From Diplocarpon mali (Eukaryota; Ascomycota; Leotiomycetes; Helotiales; Drepanopezizaceae): DNA of 64,000 nt. This document shows positions 25,601 to 34,960 of the stretch, piece after piece. The notes beneath the pieces are model-generated. The model did no database searches. It was not told the DNA's origin and was given only the letters and a program-made list of their open reading frames with translations. Position numbers and translations under genes: made by a program. Each line of letters begins with the position of its first letter. Positions within the stretch are counted from its first letter, which is position 1. The stretch covers positions 89,540-153,539 of the forward strand of contig JAENRP010000092.1 in NCBI GenBank assembly GCA_024741835.1, in the 5' to 3' direction.

Positions 25601-25692
25601 CCTCATTAAAAATCGAGTCTACAGTTCATATGAGTGATAATGAGGGTACTGCTACTGCAGATAATAAATGTGGCGAGGGAGAGGTATGCTGA
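22675..25692 (+). CDS. Coiled-coil and RRM-like protein of 1,005 residues
   Basis: This is a single open frame. I start at the ATG at 22675, which has a good context (GCAAAATGTC), rather than the TTG six codons earlier. After a Pro/Ser-rich lead, residues about 75-125 and 150-190 are charged and heptad-like (VDVLKENDHLRQLNSIQAEE; QKSEIERYKKEVRALKARIQ), suggesting coiled coils. Around 435-520 lies an RRM-type fold: RTIQLSNLPLGTHERDVL resembles RNP2, and an ARVVFKDETAALAYAVYAE stretch fits RNP1 and helix 2. A second, weaker copy follows at about 538-625 (CIAVLGVPLSFSLSALDHDL; TLHLEFSNIDIAGAAWAVL). The rest is Ser-rich and probably disordered. It may be an RNA-binding scaffold; function and fungal ortholog are not known to me. 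The stop follows GAGGTATGC, so a missed terminal intron is possible. Confidence 0.75.
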   Translation: MSSSFESQLHTSHHVPGVNLSTFKVPTFPYHSPSSSGEHAPLHSQFPMLSTPYNLQDPPVRQSFVTARVDVLKENDHLRQLNSIQAEEITDLKVSRAAVENDLEHALKDKENALNAIGMVIQSVTRGSSINHAPQSLFSSCASNPSNEDNLIAQKSEIERYKKEVRALKARIQNLERDHEIRSRARQRGDDLGFIGREHNCLRRGNFWGVRVPENSGRAGEVDAVDHSAFSNTPSSQLPQPTQHPEFNPGAADVGMCSLEEFLENDGFPAIISSQSPSIAITQNKSLFEDDRTIDEQLADNAKATALFKNMPTPGILKVGFGVEGAIRGKDYDSTPVGQTQPLERTKDWGRPLPDILSSSRDYRGREGRSRQDKLSGFLTEPAFSRNGGLWDNYEDKNGAVKEHMHFSPCSEFRYPEFFKRGVQYVPQDTDSNFMRTIQLSNLPLGTHERDVLARVRGGNILSVTIVSMGKIIPGSVQARVVFKDETAALAYAVYAEHHQISFGDLEDEDRKIAKITLNDTPTYPMASRKVDRVKHQTRCIAVLGVPLSFSLSALDHDLACGSRWRAEGLVEMFIDKDATLHLEFSNIDIAGAAWAVLTTHHTYRRLKCHWEKESCAGDVEELAQNVRSRPPMFPSMWNSRDSSHSGDDNDNRPAEGRRQIAALTNQKVEIPSFSGVKLQSSSWADEVNGDFSETEISPIPGGTPGNVCTSSREVASSHSEFAEAFSVKREKPKGSTSIATLRFKNKTPSVNQITVGEELSAVQIPNINKLGSSAISKPEYPIQDSRKPSIGLAGSNYASSISTFEHDNPRLSPLYSQRTTLAEEKLKLLTDAASTISNDPLRVNLLDLIASPSASTSSLSPASSANTAILHTAVESLSATVANSDTEAENKKQSQLFRWFKARNGKKKRVYSATEHDMEETSYHVRVAQSNPGVLTDNDATEVPGEVVVSNPHEIFLDEDDQDLTRETPVSQASTSLKIESTVHMSDNEGTATADNKCGEGEVC

Positions 25693-27726
25693 TAGATCTA
25701 AGGATGCAGACGTATTGGAATATGGTCCTCTGCATTCCACTCTCATATTCATGGCTTTCTGCAAGGGTCTCCTAATCATTCTTAAACAATTATCCACTTA
25801 ATCTCAGAGTGTTTTCCTACTTCCTCGACACATCCAGTGGATTTTATGCGGACTCATCAGGATAGCAAACGAGGTCTTCTACTGGTAGGTATGGGAGGAA
25901 TAGCATGTAGACAGCTAGCATAGGGCTTGCGTGGATAGTTAAAAAGCAGATATTCTAGCATTTATTTTTAACACAAACAATTTATATATAGATATGTGTG
26001 ATTTTTGCTTTTTGGGATAGATATGATAAACGCTGGATAAGCATTTAGTCGTGGGTTTCAAAGTCGGCCGTGTCACGATATGATTTTCATGAGGTTAAGT
26101 GATAGCGGGATACTGGTACATTGAGAACACGCAAGTGTAGTACATCCAGTTCTGCGCATAATTTTGAATCGGATTATAAAGATTTTTGATAAGCAAATGG
26201 GTTCAATAAGGGCCGAGCCTCGCTTAATGAAATGGGGTTAAGCGAAAGGTAAACAAGCGTAAGCTAGAGAGAAGCAAGGGAAAAGGTACGTGTATTATGT
26301 GTCACGAGTAGCAGCTGGCTTCAATAAGATAAAATCTAAGTTCTGGTACGAGAATCTGAAAAATCTTAGGGTCCAAAATAAACTTCTTTTCTGGCAGCTA
26401 TAGTGACCTTTATTTTTTGGAAACACTTCGTCTGAATTATCATTGAATAGCCGAATGCCGATTAACTAATCATGTAATTCTATCTCTCCAGCTCTCTATA
26501 GCTTTCAAAATCTAAGATTGATAGGGAGTTGTAAATATTAAACCGTAATATCTTCGCCTAGGATCTCTGATTTGTAACTAACTTAACAGCGTCGACATGT
26601 TTGGCTGGGTTATAGTATGACATAAAAATTTCCAAAAATACTACGAAGGAACAAATAGGTTCTTGCAAGAAACTACCATCAAGTCTCTGCAAACTCTGCT
26701 GGGTAAGATGCTGTAATTTTTCCTCGTTTGGCTAGTAGAAAGTGTCCGTGAGCATTAGCCTGTTTTGAGCCGGATTTCGCGGGGACGAGTGGTAGGATAT
26801 GGGGCGGGCGGAATGAGAGACGGAGAGGGAACTGAGCCGAGGAAAGTGGGGCCAGACAGTGCGAACGCCGTGCAGGTATGGATCATGGTTCGTGGGTCTG
26901 GGGAGAAGATGCTTTTGCAGCTTTGGGACAAGGTGTCGTTTTGAATGGGGTTTGAAGGAGCTTTTGTATCATCCCGGATCGCTCTTTAGATCGGTATATA
27001 CCAATTCAGATCCTTGGTAACTAATTTTCTCATTAATCTGATCCTTGCTCGAGGTCATGAGATATTTGAACAAACTGACTTTGAACTCATTCTCATACAA
27101 CTCTTGATGCAAGGATTCATATACTGGAAGCGATGATTCCAGATCAATTGTATATGGAATATTTGTCCCGCCGTTAATAGTGACTAGTAGTTTCTGATGG
27201 AAACTCTCCAGATGCCAAGTTATTCGATCTTTTGTATTGCATATAGGCCTGTACTCTTATATTTGATGTTGCTAAATCCTTGCCTGGGGCTCTTTCTCTG
27301 TGAAGTGGATCAAAAAAAATTCAGCAAAGTCGCAAGATTCGATGGTTTGAATGAAGTTCGGAATCTAATCACAGATTCGCAAAAACTCAGCTAAACGACC
27401 TGAACGAAGGAGAGGTTTCTAAGTTGGTCGTTCTATCTACCCACCATTTGCTGACCACTCAGCTACCCCTCCGACTCTCGATTGATTCGAATGATCTATA
27501 GTTAGATTTCAGAAGCTCAATCCACCCTTTTTGCAGCTGCCTTTAACAGATGAATGATCCAAATTTCTAGTCAGCGTCACATCGAGCCTGCGGTCTTCAT
27601 CAAAGTTTGACTGTTCAGCTCCCATGCGGGTCGTAGAAATCATAACGAATCATAGTGTACAAATTCAATAAGTGGGCAACCACCGCCGAATATCAAGCAC
27701 CACTAAGTCTCAACGTCAATAACGAT
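25693..27726. other. Convergent intergenic region, no gene seen
   Basis: Two kilobases of moderately AT-rich DNA lie between a plus-strand and a minus-strand gene end. Only tiny frames occur. It probably holds both 3' UTRs; no repeat or RNA gene was recognised. Confidence 0.5.
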
Positions 27727-29331
27727 CTACTCATAGTTGGACTCATCAGAATCCTCGTCATCGATAACCTCCCCTCGGATTGGCTGTGAAGAGCTCGCTA
27801 CACGGCCTCTGAAGTTCTTGCTGCCTCCTACGAAAAGCCCCTCCTTGTCGCTCGAATCGACTGTTCCATCACTGTCGTTCCCTCCCTCGGCTCGGAGATG
27901 CTTTGAAATGCGCGTATCGATCAAACCAAGCTGCTTCTTTCGCTCGTATTGAGCAATGGCTTCTTCGCCAACATTGTAAGCAGGCTCAGCAGTAGTCTCG
28001 TCCCAACCAACCCATTTTATTTCATAGTAGGTTATCGGTCTGTTTTTGTTGCCGACAGTGCGAATCTCCTCACCCAAGATTGCCTCCACTTCATACTCTT
28101 GCTCATCCTCATCATCGTCGCCAGCTGGCTCAGGCTCAGATTCGGGTTCGGGTTCTGGCTTGCGCTTTTCCCTGGTTTTGGCGAGAGTGGAGTACTGATC
28201 AAAGTGGCGGCTTTTCTTGCTTGACGCCTTGATCTTATCGATCTGGACTTCTTCAAGCTCATCGTAGGCAATACGAGCCTCGCGGCTAGAAAGAGTAGCT
28301 ACAGACTCCTGATCAATGGTACGACGTTGACGTTTAGCTTCGTTACCTACCGAGCCAGCCCGGCTCCCAGATCCTAGAGTCTGTCTCGACGAGCTTCTGT
28401 AAGCTACATATCAGTATATTTTGAAGGCGGGGGAGGATGAAAAAGGATGGAATGTGCTGACCTGGTATCTCGTGAGTGTGAAATGTAATTTGGGGATTTG
28501 AGCCGCTTGGCAGCTAGACTCTCAGGGGTAGAGTTCGCAGACATAGAGAGCTCCATGGCGAGTCGAGAGAGAGAACGTGAGCGTGGACCCATAGTGTTCT
28601 GAAGCTGACCCTCAATGGCAATATCAGTTGGTAGCCCAACCTCTTCATCTTCATCGCTCTCTGTATCAGGCGCAGCAACCAGGCCCCGCTGCGCGAAAGG
28701 CGATGCGAGAGTTTTCCGCTTTGGTGAGAAGAAAAAGGGCTCCTGAATTGACTTTCTTGGGTTGGGACGAGATCTATGTCAAGTAAGCAATTGATGAGAA
28801 GTATCACAAGAAGGATCTACAACGCTCTCGCAATACTTACGATGGCGGAGCTATTGTTTCCGATACTCTCGCTTCGTTGAGGTGCTCCCTGGTTGCGTGT
28901 TTGCGCTTCCTGCCTTTCCTACCTTTCTTCGGCTCGTTCACATCACGTGACTCAACACCCTTCTGATCCTGATAGACTTTTCCCTTACTCTTCACATCAA
29001 GAGCCCGTTTCACGTTGCTTTGTTTCCACTCGTACTCTTCTAAGGTCCGAGCAGACACATAGTTGAGGACCCTGTTTGGTGCGACAGCTATACGAAGTTG
29101 CGGCGTATCCGAGTAGGTGACAATGTATCGAGGTAGGTTCTCATGCTGGAAATGGTTTTCGATCACGGCCGTATCCGAGCTGTCGTGGGCCGGCAAGATG
29201 GATATCGGTGCCAAGGATGGTCCTGAGCCTGGCATGTACTTGGGGTGTTCAGCGACTACGAAGTCAAATTCGTTCTCCTGAGGCGGGCCGATTCCCTGGC
29301 CCTTAATGCCTTGTGATTTATTTAGCAACAT
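27727..29331 (-). CDS. Chromodomain protein
   Basis: Three exons (29331-28841, 28773-28462, 28396-27727) join through 67 and 65 nt introns (GTAAGT...CATAG; GTCAGC...TACAG) to 490 residues, all in phase. Near the C-terminus, after an acidic run (GDDDEDEQ), residues about 369-425 form a chromodomain: EYEVEAILGEEIRTV, then ITYYEIKWVGWDETTAEPAY, then a C-terminal helix. The aromatic positions Y, W and W (in KWVGW) fit a methyl-lysine cage. The N-terminal half has a basic, nuclear-signal-like patch (EPKKGRKGRKRKHA) and a possible folded segment at about 20-110. It lacks an obvious chromoshadow domain, so it is not HP1. Expected role: nuclear reader of methylated histone or a related chromatin factor. 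The start ATG sits in a weak context (GTTATGTTG), so an extra upstream exon is possible. Confidence 0.8.
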
Positions 29332-29997
29332 AACACGTTCGTTTTGGACGAGACCGCAGAGATTGAGATGGTAATGTCATCTCAAATTCCTGCAGTGGAT
29401 ATGTGGAAACTCACTCTCGGGGGGAGACATTGGAGAGCGCGGCCGCAAATTCCGCATGGACTTGTTGTATTTTCTAAGCCTGAGGCAGTAGCAGATTCCT
29501 GTGAAGTTGCAAGGTTGATTTGCTGTAGCGCAATAGAGGATAGAAAAGAAAATGGAAGAGAGAGAGAGGGGGGGGGTGGGGGGGGAGGGGGGAGAGAAGT
29601 AAGTAACTTGTATCAATTTAAAGAGACCTTTAGAAGGTCTTTGAAATGTTGTTTCACCCAGCACTTCTTTCAAGGTAGGAAGACTAACGAGGGAGGTTTT
29701 GCTTGTGGAATTGTATTTGTGCAATTAACAAAAGCCTGTAAAAGAAAGTGGCAAGGATAAACTAGGGATCAGAATCGAGTCTGCGAGCTCAGGGTTTGCG
29801 TGAATGTGTTGCAAAGGTGATGATCTTTAGTGTTATCGTGTTATCGATGTTCAATCGCTAGAGGCACAATAGCCGCGGCCGCGTGAAGAACTAAGCGCAA
29901 GCAATCGCGCCTGTTATACCTCAACATGAAACATTTTCTCTTCAAGTTCAGCCTGACTCTAAATCTCTCCTTCATCATCAACTAAGCCCTGCTCATC
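29332..29997. promoter_or_regulatory. Shared divergent promoter of chromodomain gene and PAM17
   Basis: This 666 bp gap separates two start codons pointing away from each other. It contains a purine tract at about 29556-29596 (GA repeats, then G runs of 9, 8 and 6 separated by single T and A) and a NotI-type GCGGCCGC box at about 29876. Apparent open frames of 115-138 codons here are low-complexity shadows. Confidence 0.6.
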
Positions 29998-30786
29998 ATG
30001 CTAGGAGCCACGCCTACCCTCCGAACCGCTGCAATCGGCTGCAGATCGCGGCCTACGCTCTTCACATCCTGCCCATACACCGCAACTTCACCCACTCCCG
30101 AAAGAAAGCAAAGCACATTCTCCAACCCTGCTGCTCCCAGAAGGAGAATGCAGCTTGCGAAACGTAACATAGCTTTCAAGATCTCTAGCCCCGTTGTCAG
30201 ATATGCATCCACAGCTGCTTCCACAACAACTACCCCCCCGGAAGCTTCTGCGCAAAGCACAGAGCTACTCGACTGGAACACATTCTTCAAGCTACGAAAG
30301 ACACGCCGATGGTATCAGCTAGGCTCTTCAGTCAGCACTGGGATAGGTGGCTTCGTGCTTGGAGCGCAGGCCCTTACTTCGGCGGATATGGATGCGCTGG
30401 TCTCACAAATTCCTCTAGATCCTTTCGTTACGTTGGGATTGATCACATTCTCATGTGGTGGGGTAGGATGGCTTCTTGGACCGATCGTTGGAACGGGGTT
30501 GTTTAACTGGAGAAATCGAAAGTTCAGGGAACAGATGGATGTGAAGGAGAAGGAGTTTTACAGGCGGGTGAAGAGGTTCAGAGTGGATCCTTCGGCAAGC
30601 AGTATGGCAAATCCAGTGCCTGGTATGTTTCCCATTAGCCTCTCAACGAGACCTTCATCGCTAGGCTGCTGACTGTGATCTGAAGATTATTATGGCGAGA
30701 AGATTTCTAGTGTGGCGGGCTATAGACAATGGCTCAAGGACCAACGAGCGTTCACCAAGAAGCGAACAACATACATCGGCAACTAA
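29998..30786 (+). CDS. PAM17: Mitochondrial import motor subunit PAM17
   Basis: Two exons (29998-30622, 30686-30786) flank a 63 nt GTATGT...GAAG intron and give 241 residues. The N-terminus is Arg/Ser/Thr-rich and free of acids, as in a matrix-targeting presequence. The conserved core starts at LDWNTFFKLRKTRRWYQLGS and holds two membrane helices (GGFVLGAQAL region; FVTLGLITFSCGGVGWLLGP). It ends with the family phrase WRNRKFREQMDVKEKEFYRR and, after the splice, PDYYGEKISSVAGYRQWLKD. PAM17 sits in the inner membrane and helps organise the PAM motor (Pam16/Pam18, mtHsp70) at TIM23. Length and topology match the family. It converges on UBA4 with a 254 bp gap. Confidence 0.95.
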
Positions 30787-31040
30787 GAAGTCTAGCAGCG
30801 CAATGGGTCAGACGAGTACAAAAACGGAGTAATGGCCCGATACAAGCAAAGAACATTTTTCTTATGTCAGGAATGGTTTTGCCAGCAGTCCACAGAAACC
30901 CAGCCACTAAAACGGCGTTTTTGAGCACCTTCCTTGTAGCAAAAGACAAATGGATCAGGTACACGGATTGTTTCACGGAACAGAATCCCAAAATCCACAT
31001 TTCACGGACTTATTCGTTTTCTTTCATAAGATCAATGCAA

Positions 31041-32586
31041 TCAGTATCCCGGAAACGAGCCGTCGACCTGCTCCTTCCAAGCCTTGAGCCCACCCTCAAT
31101 GTCACCTATAAACCTCCCCTCTTTCCCCAGTACACCCTCTTTCAACTTCCTGGTCACGACCTGCGAATTGTTGCCCAATCTGCAAACAACATAAATCGGC
31201 GCATCAGAGGGCAATGTCTCTGGAACCCAGGCCGGTCGCTCGCCCTCAGTAGCACATGCTTTGTCCCCCTGCAGCATTGAAAAAGGTACATTGACCGAGC
31301 CCTCCAGACTACAAATATCAAACTGCACTTTCTCTCTCACATCGACCAGTAGATGCTCTTTTTCTTTGAAATCTAGGTACTGCCTTGCTTGAATCCTCTC
31401 TTCTGAATTCAAAATGTTGACAGGATGTGTAACGCCGCAGAATAAGACGTAGTCAAGACTTCCGCTCGCCATGCTTTCTAGCGATATTCCAGCTTCAGAC
31501 GAGCAGGCGAAGCATTTCGGACGTCTGGCTCGTAATGTTACGCTTCTGACAGCCGGGTTGCTATTCGCAGAGAATAGCAACATAGTAGCCGCCGGTGCCG
31601 TCTCAGGCTGCTCAGGGGACGGCTTCAACCTGCCAGCAACAATCACTTTGATAGCTTCTAGAGCCTGCAGAACTCCCATCACACCCACTACTGGGCCCAA
31701 GATCCCTCCATCGCCGCAGCTTACCACGCTTTCGGCCGGTGGGGGTTTGGGAAAAACGCATCTGTAGCATGGGCCGCCGGCATCGTTGCCAGGTGGCAGG
31801 GGAGGCGAGTTCAGCACTATGAGCTGGCCGTCGATACGCAGTGCTGAAGCAGACACAAGCGATTTCCCAAGCAGGACGCTGATGTCCGAGATGAGGTAGC
31901 GGGAAGTGGGATGGTCGGTACAGTCAAGGAGAAGATCATACTGAGAGACTATTACGGAGCAGTTCTGTGGGGTCAGATGCTCTTTGTACGCCGTGTAGGT
32001 AACGTTCGGGTTCAATCTGGAATAGTTCAGCTTTTGTTGATATTGGAAAGGGTGGGGGTTTCTGTACGATTTCAAGTATGAGATAGCACTGTCTACTTTC
32101 TTCATGCCTACTTTCGAAGTACTGTGTAAAACTTGGCGATGTAGGTTCGACGTCTCGACTTCATCGCCGTCCACAATTCCAATGGTGCCTACTCCAGCAC
32201 CAGCAAGGTATGCTGCTGCAGGACATCCTAGACCACCTGCTCCAATAATGAGAACTGAAGCAGCTTTGAGACGAAGTTGACCTGCGACATAATCATCAGG
32301 AAAGGTTAAATGATAATAGAACTTTGGGAAATTCTCAAGATGATAATAATGTACCTTGAATTCCAACGCTAGGAACAATCATCTGCCTCCCGTACCTCTG
32401 ATACTCTTCCTCTGACAACGGCCACTTCGAAACTTCGGTCACGTTTTCTTCCGCACCCAACTGCAATCCCGCAATGCCATCTTGAGCTTCGACACTGGCC
32501 AACTGTTCCTTCAATCGCTTAAGTTTATCTTCTGTCGTAATTATTTGCTTTCTGAGATTTTGTGCGCTTGCGGGCGCTGGATCCAT
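31041..32586 (-). CDS. UBA4: E1-like sulfur carrier activator UBA4/MOCS3
   Basis: Two exons (32586-32355, 32281-31041) join over a 73 nt GTACAT...CGCAG intron to give 490 residues. I chose the ATG at 32586 (ACCATGG context) over one 14 codons upstream at 32628. A short N-terminal helix is followed by an E1-type ThiF domain with nucleotide-binding GAGGLGCPAAAYLAGAGVG and DGDEVETSNLHRQVL. A CYRC pair and a later CFAC pair are the likely zinc ligands, and VVSCGDGG holds the adenylation-domain Cys. The C-terminal rhodanese domain begins near LLVDVREKVQFD and carries its active-site Cys in VVCRLGNNSQ. UBA4 adenylates and thiolates Urm1 for tRNA wobble thiolation and urmylation; MOCS3-type proteins also serve MOCS2A in molybdopterin synthesis. 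It is read divergently from SLX9, 162 bp apart. Confidence 0.95.
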
Positions 32587-32748
32587 GGTTTTGGGAGGTG
32601 GCGAACTCAGGTAGAGCCTGGAAATCATGATCGCTTCGTGAATTTACTTGGTCGGCTCTTGAGCGTCGCGAATTCAAACCGCACAACAACTTCACTCGCA
32701 TATATGGTTCGAACGTAATCTAATAAGCAGCTCCAGACGTCTGCAACC

Positions 32749-33408
32749 ATGGTATTGAACTTCATCCAAATTCCTTTTCGCCTACAGCTAACCAAACCCA
32801 AGGCTCCAACCGCCCCTAAAAAGCGCCCCTCCATACGCGCCAAATCCTCCTCCTCCTCCAACTCAGGCTCAGGCATGGTCGCCCGCCCTCCACCCGCCCA
32901 CCGCGAAGGCGCCAGACTCGCAGACTCCTTCGCCAACACTAAGAAAGATAAACGGATCATCAAGACCTCCTCATTTCTCAACCGTATCGAGAAAGCGCAC
33001 AAGAGACCGCTGAAGCGGCGCCGCCCAAACAAGAAGCTCGTTACAACGCTCGAGAGTCTCGCGGATGCGTTGCCTGACGTGGAAGACTCGTTACAGGATA
33101 AGGAAAGGGGTGAAGGTAAGATGAAGATGCTCAGCATGAAGAGCAAGCCGGGTGCGAGGAAGAGAAAGGAGAAGTTGGAGAGGCTGGAGAGGGAGAGGTT
33201 CTCGAAAAATATGGCGGTTATTATCGCAAGTGGGAGAGGAGAGGCTGCTGTGCCGGAGGTTCCTACGGCCGTGGATACTGGGGAGGCTTCAGGGAGTGCT
33301 GCCCAAGGAGCTCCTGCATCGAATCCGGCGGTGAATAGGTTTGCTGCGTTGAGGGTTTGGGTCAATGCGAATATGGAAAAGCACCCAGCTTTCGAAGAGA
33401 AGAAATGA
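32749..33408 (+). CDS. SLX9: Ribosome biogenesis protein SLX9
   Basis: A single frame encodes 219 residues from an ATG in good context (GCAACCATGG). The protein is very basic and contains the SLX9 (FAM207A) signature: a stretch ending ANTKKDKRIIKTSSFLNRIE, then RRRPNKKLVTTLESLADALP, a KARK-rich helix, and a C-terminal FAALRVWVNANMEKHP. In yeast SLX9 binds pre-ribosomes and helps pre-40S export and ITS1 processing; the same nuclear role is expected. The first ~18 residues (MVLNFIQIPFRLQLTK) look unlike the family start, so the true N-terminus may differ. A 246-codon antisense frame over the whole gene is a shadow. Confidence 0.88.
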   Translation: MVLNFIQIPFRLQLTKPKAPTAPKKRPSIRAKSSSSSNSGSGMVARPPPAHREGARLADSFANTKKDKRIIKTSSFLNRIEKAHKRPLKRRRPNKKLVTTLESLADALPDVEDSLQDKERGEGKMKMLSMKSKPGARKRKEKLERLERERFSKNMAVIIASGRGEAAVPEVPTAVDTGEASGSAAQGAPASNPAVNRFAALRVWVNANMEKHPAFEEKK

Positions 33409-33794
33409 GAGCTATCGGGCAGTATGTATTGGTGTGGTCTTTTAGTATGGTGTTCTGGCGTCTTGGGAGGGTATCAAAAGTTATGGAGTACCTTTGCAGT
33501 TTTGCTGCCAGCCACACAATACCCAATATTCAACGTATCATTTTACATAGCGATTGCGTTCAGTATCTAATACCTCTTCAGGCAAGCTCTTCAGTCAAAT
33601 CAACGCTGACAAAATAGCTTTGGGAAGAAATTACAACAAGCACATGCAACCTCCGTCCATATGAGAACGTCATCCAAGGTCCTTTTATACAGCTCTGCCA
33701 CTGCACGAATTGCGGATTGGAGTTCTTGACAGCCCTCGGTATCTTCAGAAATCCCTCGGCCACACAACCGACTTCTCGCTCCTCGCTAAACAGT

Positions 33795-34960
33795 ATCCCG
33801 ACCTCACTCGCCAGCGTCTCAGTCGGCACCTCCTCGGATCCTCTCGAGAAGAAGCTACAAGCTATTGCCTCCGCAAAATACCAAGCAATCGAAATCGGAT
33901 TTCCCGACCTCCTATCTTTCGCATCTTCTTACCATGGCAATTATAAACAAGAGAACGACTATACAAGTCTGTGTACCGCCGGCGCAGAAGTTAAGAAGCC
34001 GTGTCAGAGCTACAACCTAGGAATCATGATGCTTCAACCCTTCGCAATGTTTGGAGGCCGGAAGATAGGAATTAAGGAAAGGGAAGACGCCTCTAACCGG
34101 GCCGAGGGCTAGATTAAGATTCTGCAAGCCGTCGGGACCGATATGCTCCAAGTACGTCTTGCAGTCTCAAGTCTTAGGTGATATAATTGCTGACAAGAAT
34201 GAAAAGGTCGGATCCTCCGACTCGCCCAATATGATATCAGACAAGCAAGTCCTAGCCAGCGACCTGGCAGAGTTGGCCGACCTCCTGGCACCCTAAGACT
34301 TCCGCCTCGCGTACGAGAACTGGTGCTGGGCGACCCTCGCGCAAGCAGTACGTGCAAACCTTGACTATAATTTGCGATGTTGCAAGGCTGTGTCTAGATC
34401 TTGGTCTCTCACCAAGATCAAGGCTGACTGTCGTGTAGTGGCAAGACGTCTGGTCAATAGTGCAACTCGCCGACCGCCCCAACATCGTTCTCTGCCTCGA
34501 CACATTCCAAACCGCCGGCGGTAAATGCGGCGACCCCATCACTTCCACGGGCCTGGTCTTCCCCCTCACTCCCCTCTGCCGCCCTCCTATCAGAATCCTA
34601 TAGCGCCTCACTCTCCCTCCTTACATCCACCATTGCCCCCTCGAAAATCTACGCCCTCCAGCTCTCCGACGCCTACAAACCGCCCTCTCCCTTCCTGAAC
34701 AGAATGATCGACGGCCTCTGTCCACGCGGCAGATGGAGCCACGACTCCCGCCCGTATCTGTACATGGCGGCTACCTAACTGAACAGTGCATTGCGTCTGC
34801 GAAAGCGGTTTCAGGCACGGGGCGGAGGTGTTGGTTTAACGTCGAGGTTTTCCGACGGTGGGGGGAGAGGGCGGATGCGAGGGTTCAGAAGACATGGTTT
34901 CGGGGGGGTTACGAGATGCCAAGGATTTACATGGCCGCAGTACACATGGAACCAACCTCG
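33795..34960 (+). pseudogene. Broken sugar-phosphate isomerase / 3-dehydroshikimate dehydratase-like gene
   Basis: Stitched across frames, the region spells a TIM-barrel (xylose-isomerase-like, AP-endonuclease-2 fold) protein. In order are LEKKLQAIASAKYQAIEIGF, VGTDMLQ, ASDLAELADLL, FRLAYENWCWATLAQ, VQLADRPNIVLCLDTFQTAG, PSKIYALQLSDAYKPPSPFL and GTGRRCWFNVEVF. The metal-ligand-type Glu (AYEN) and Asp (CLDT) survive. It is broken: a TAG at 34110 (where Trp is expected), a TAA at 34294, and at least one frameshift after LTPLCR (~34600). The initiator seems lost (ATC at about 33795). Two introns remain recognisable (34152-34206; GTACGT...GTGTAG at about 34349-34437). Intact relatives in fungi dehydrate 3-dehydroshikimate to protocatechuate in quinate use, or act on other sugars. 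The assignment to the dehydratase branch is moderate. Confidence 0.75.

Noticed and set aside
32625..33365. 246-codon minus-strand frame opposite SLX9
   Set aside because: It is fully antisense to a recognisable conserved gene; its Leu/Ser-rich content mirrors the Lys/Glu codons of SLX9.
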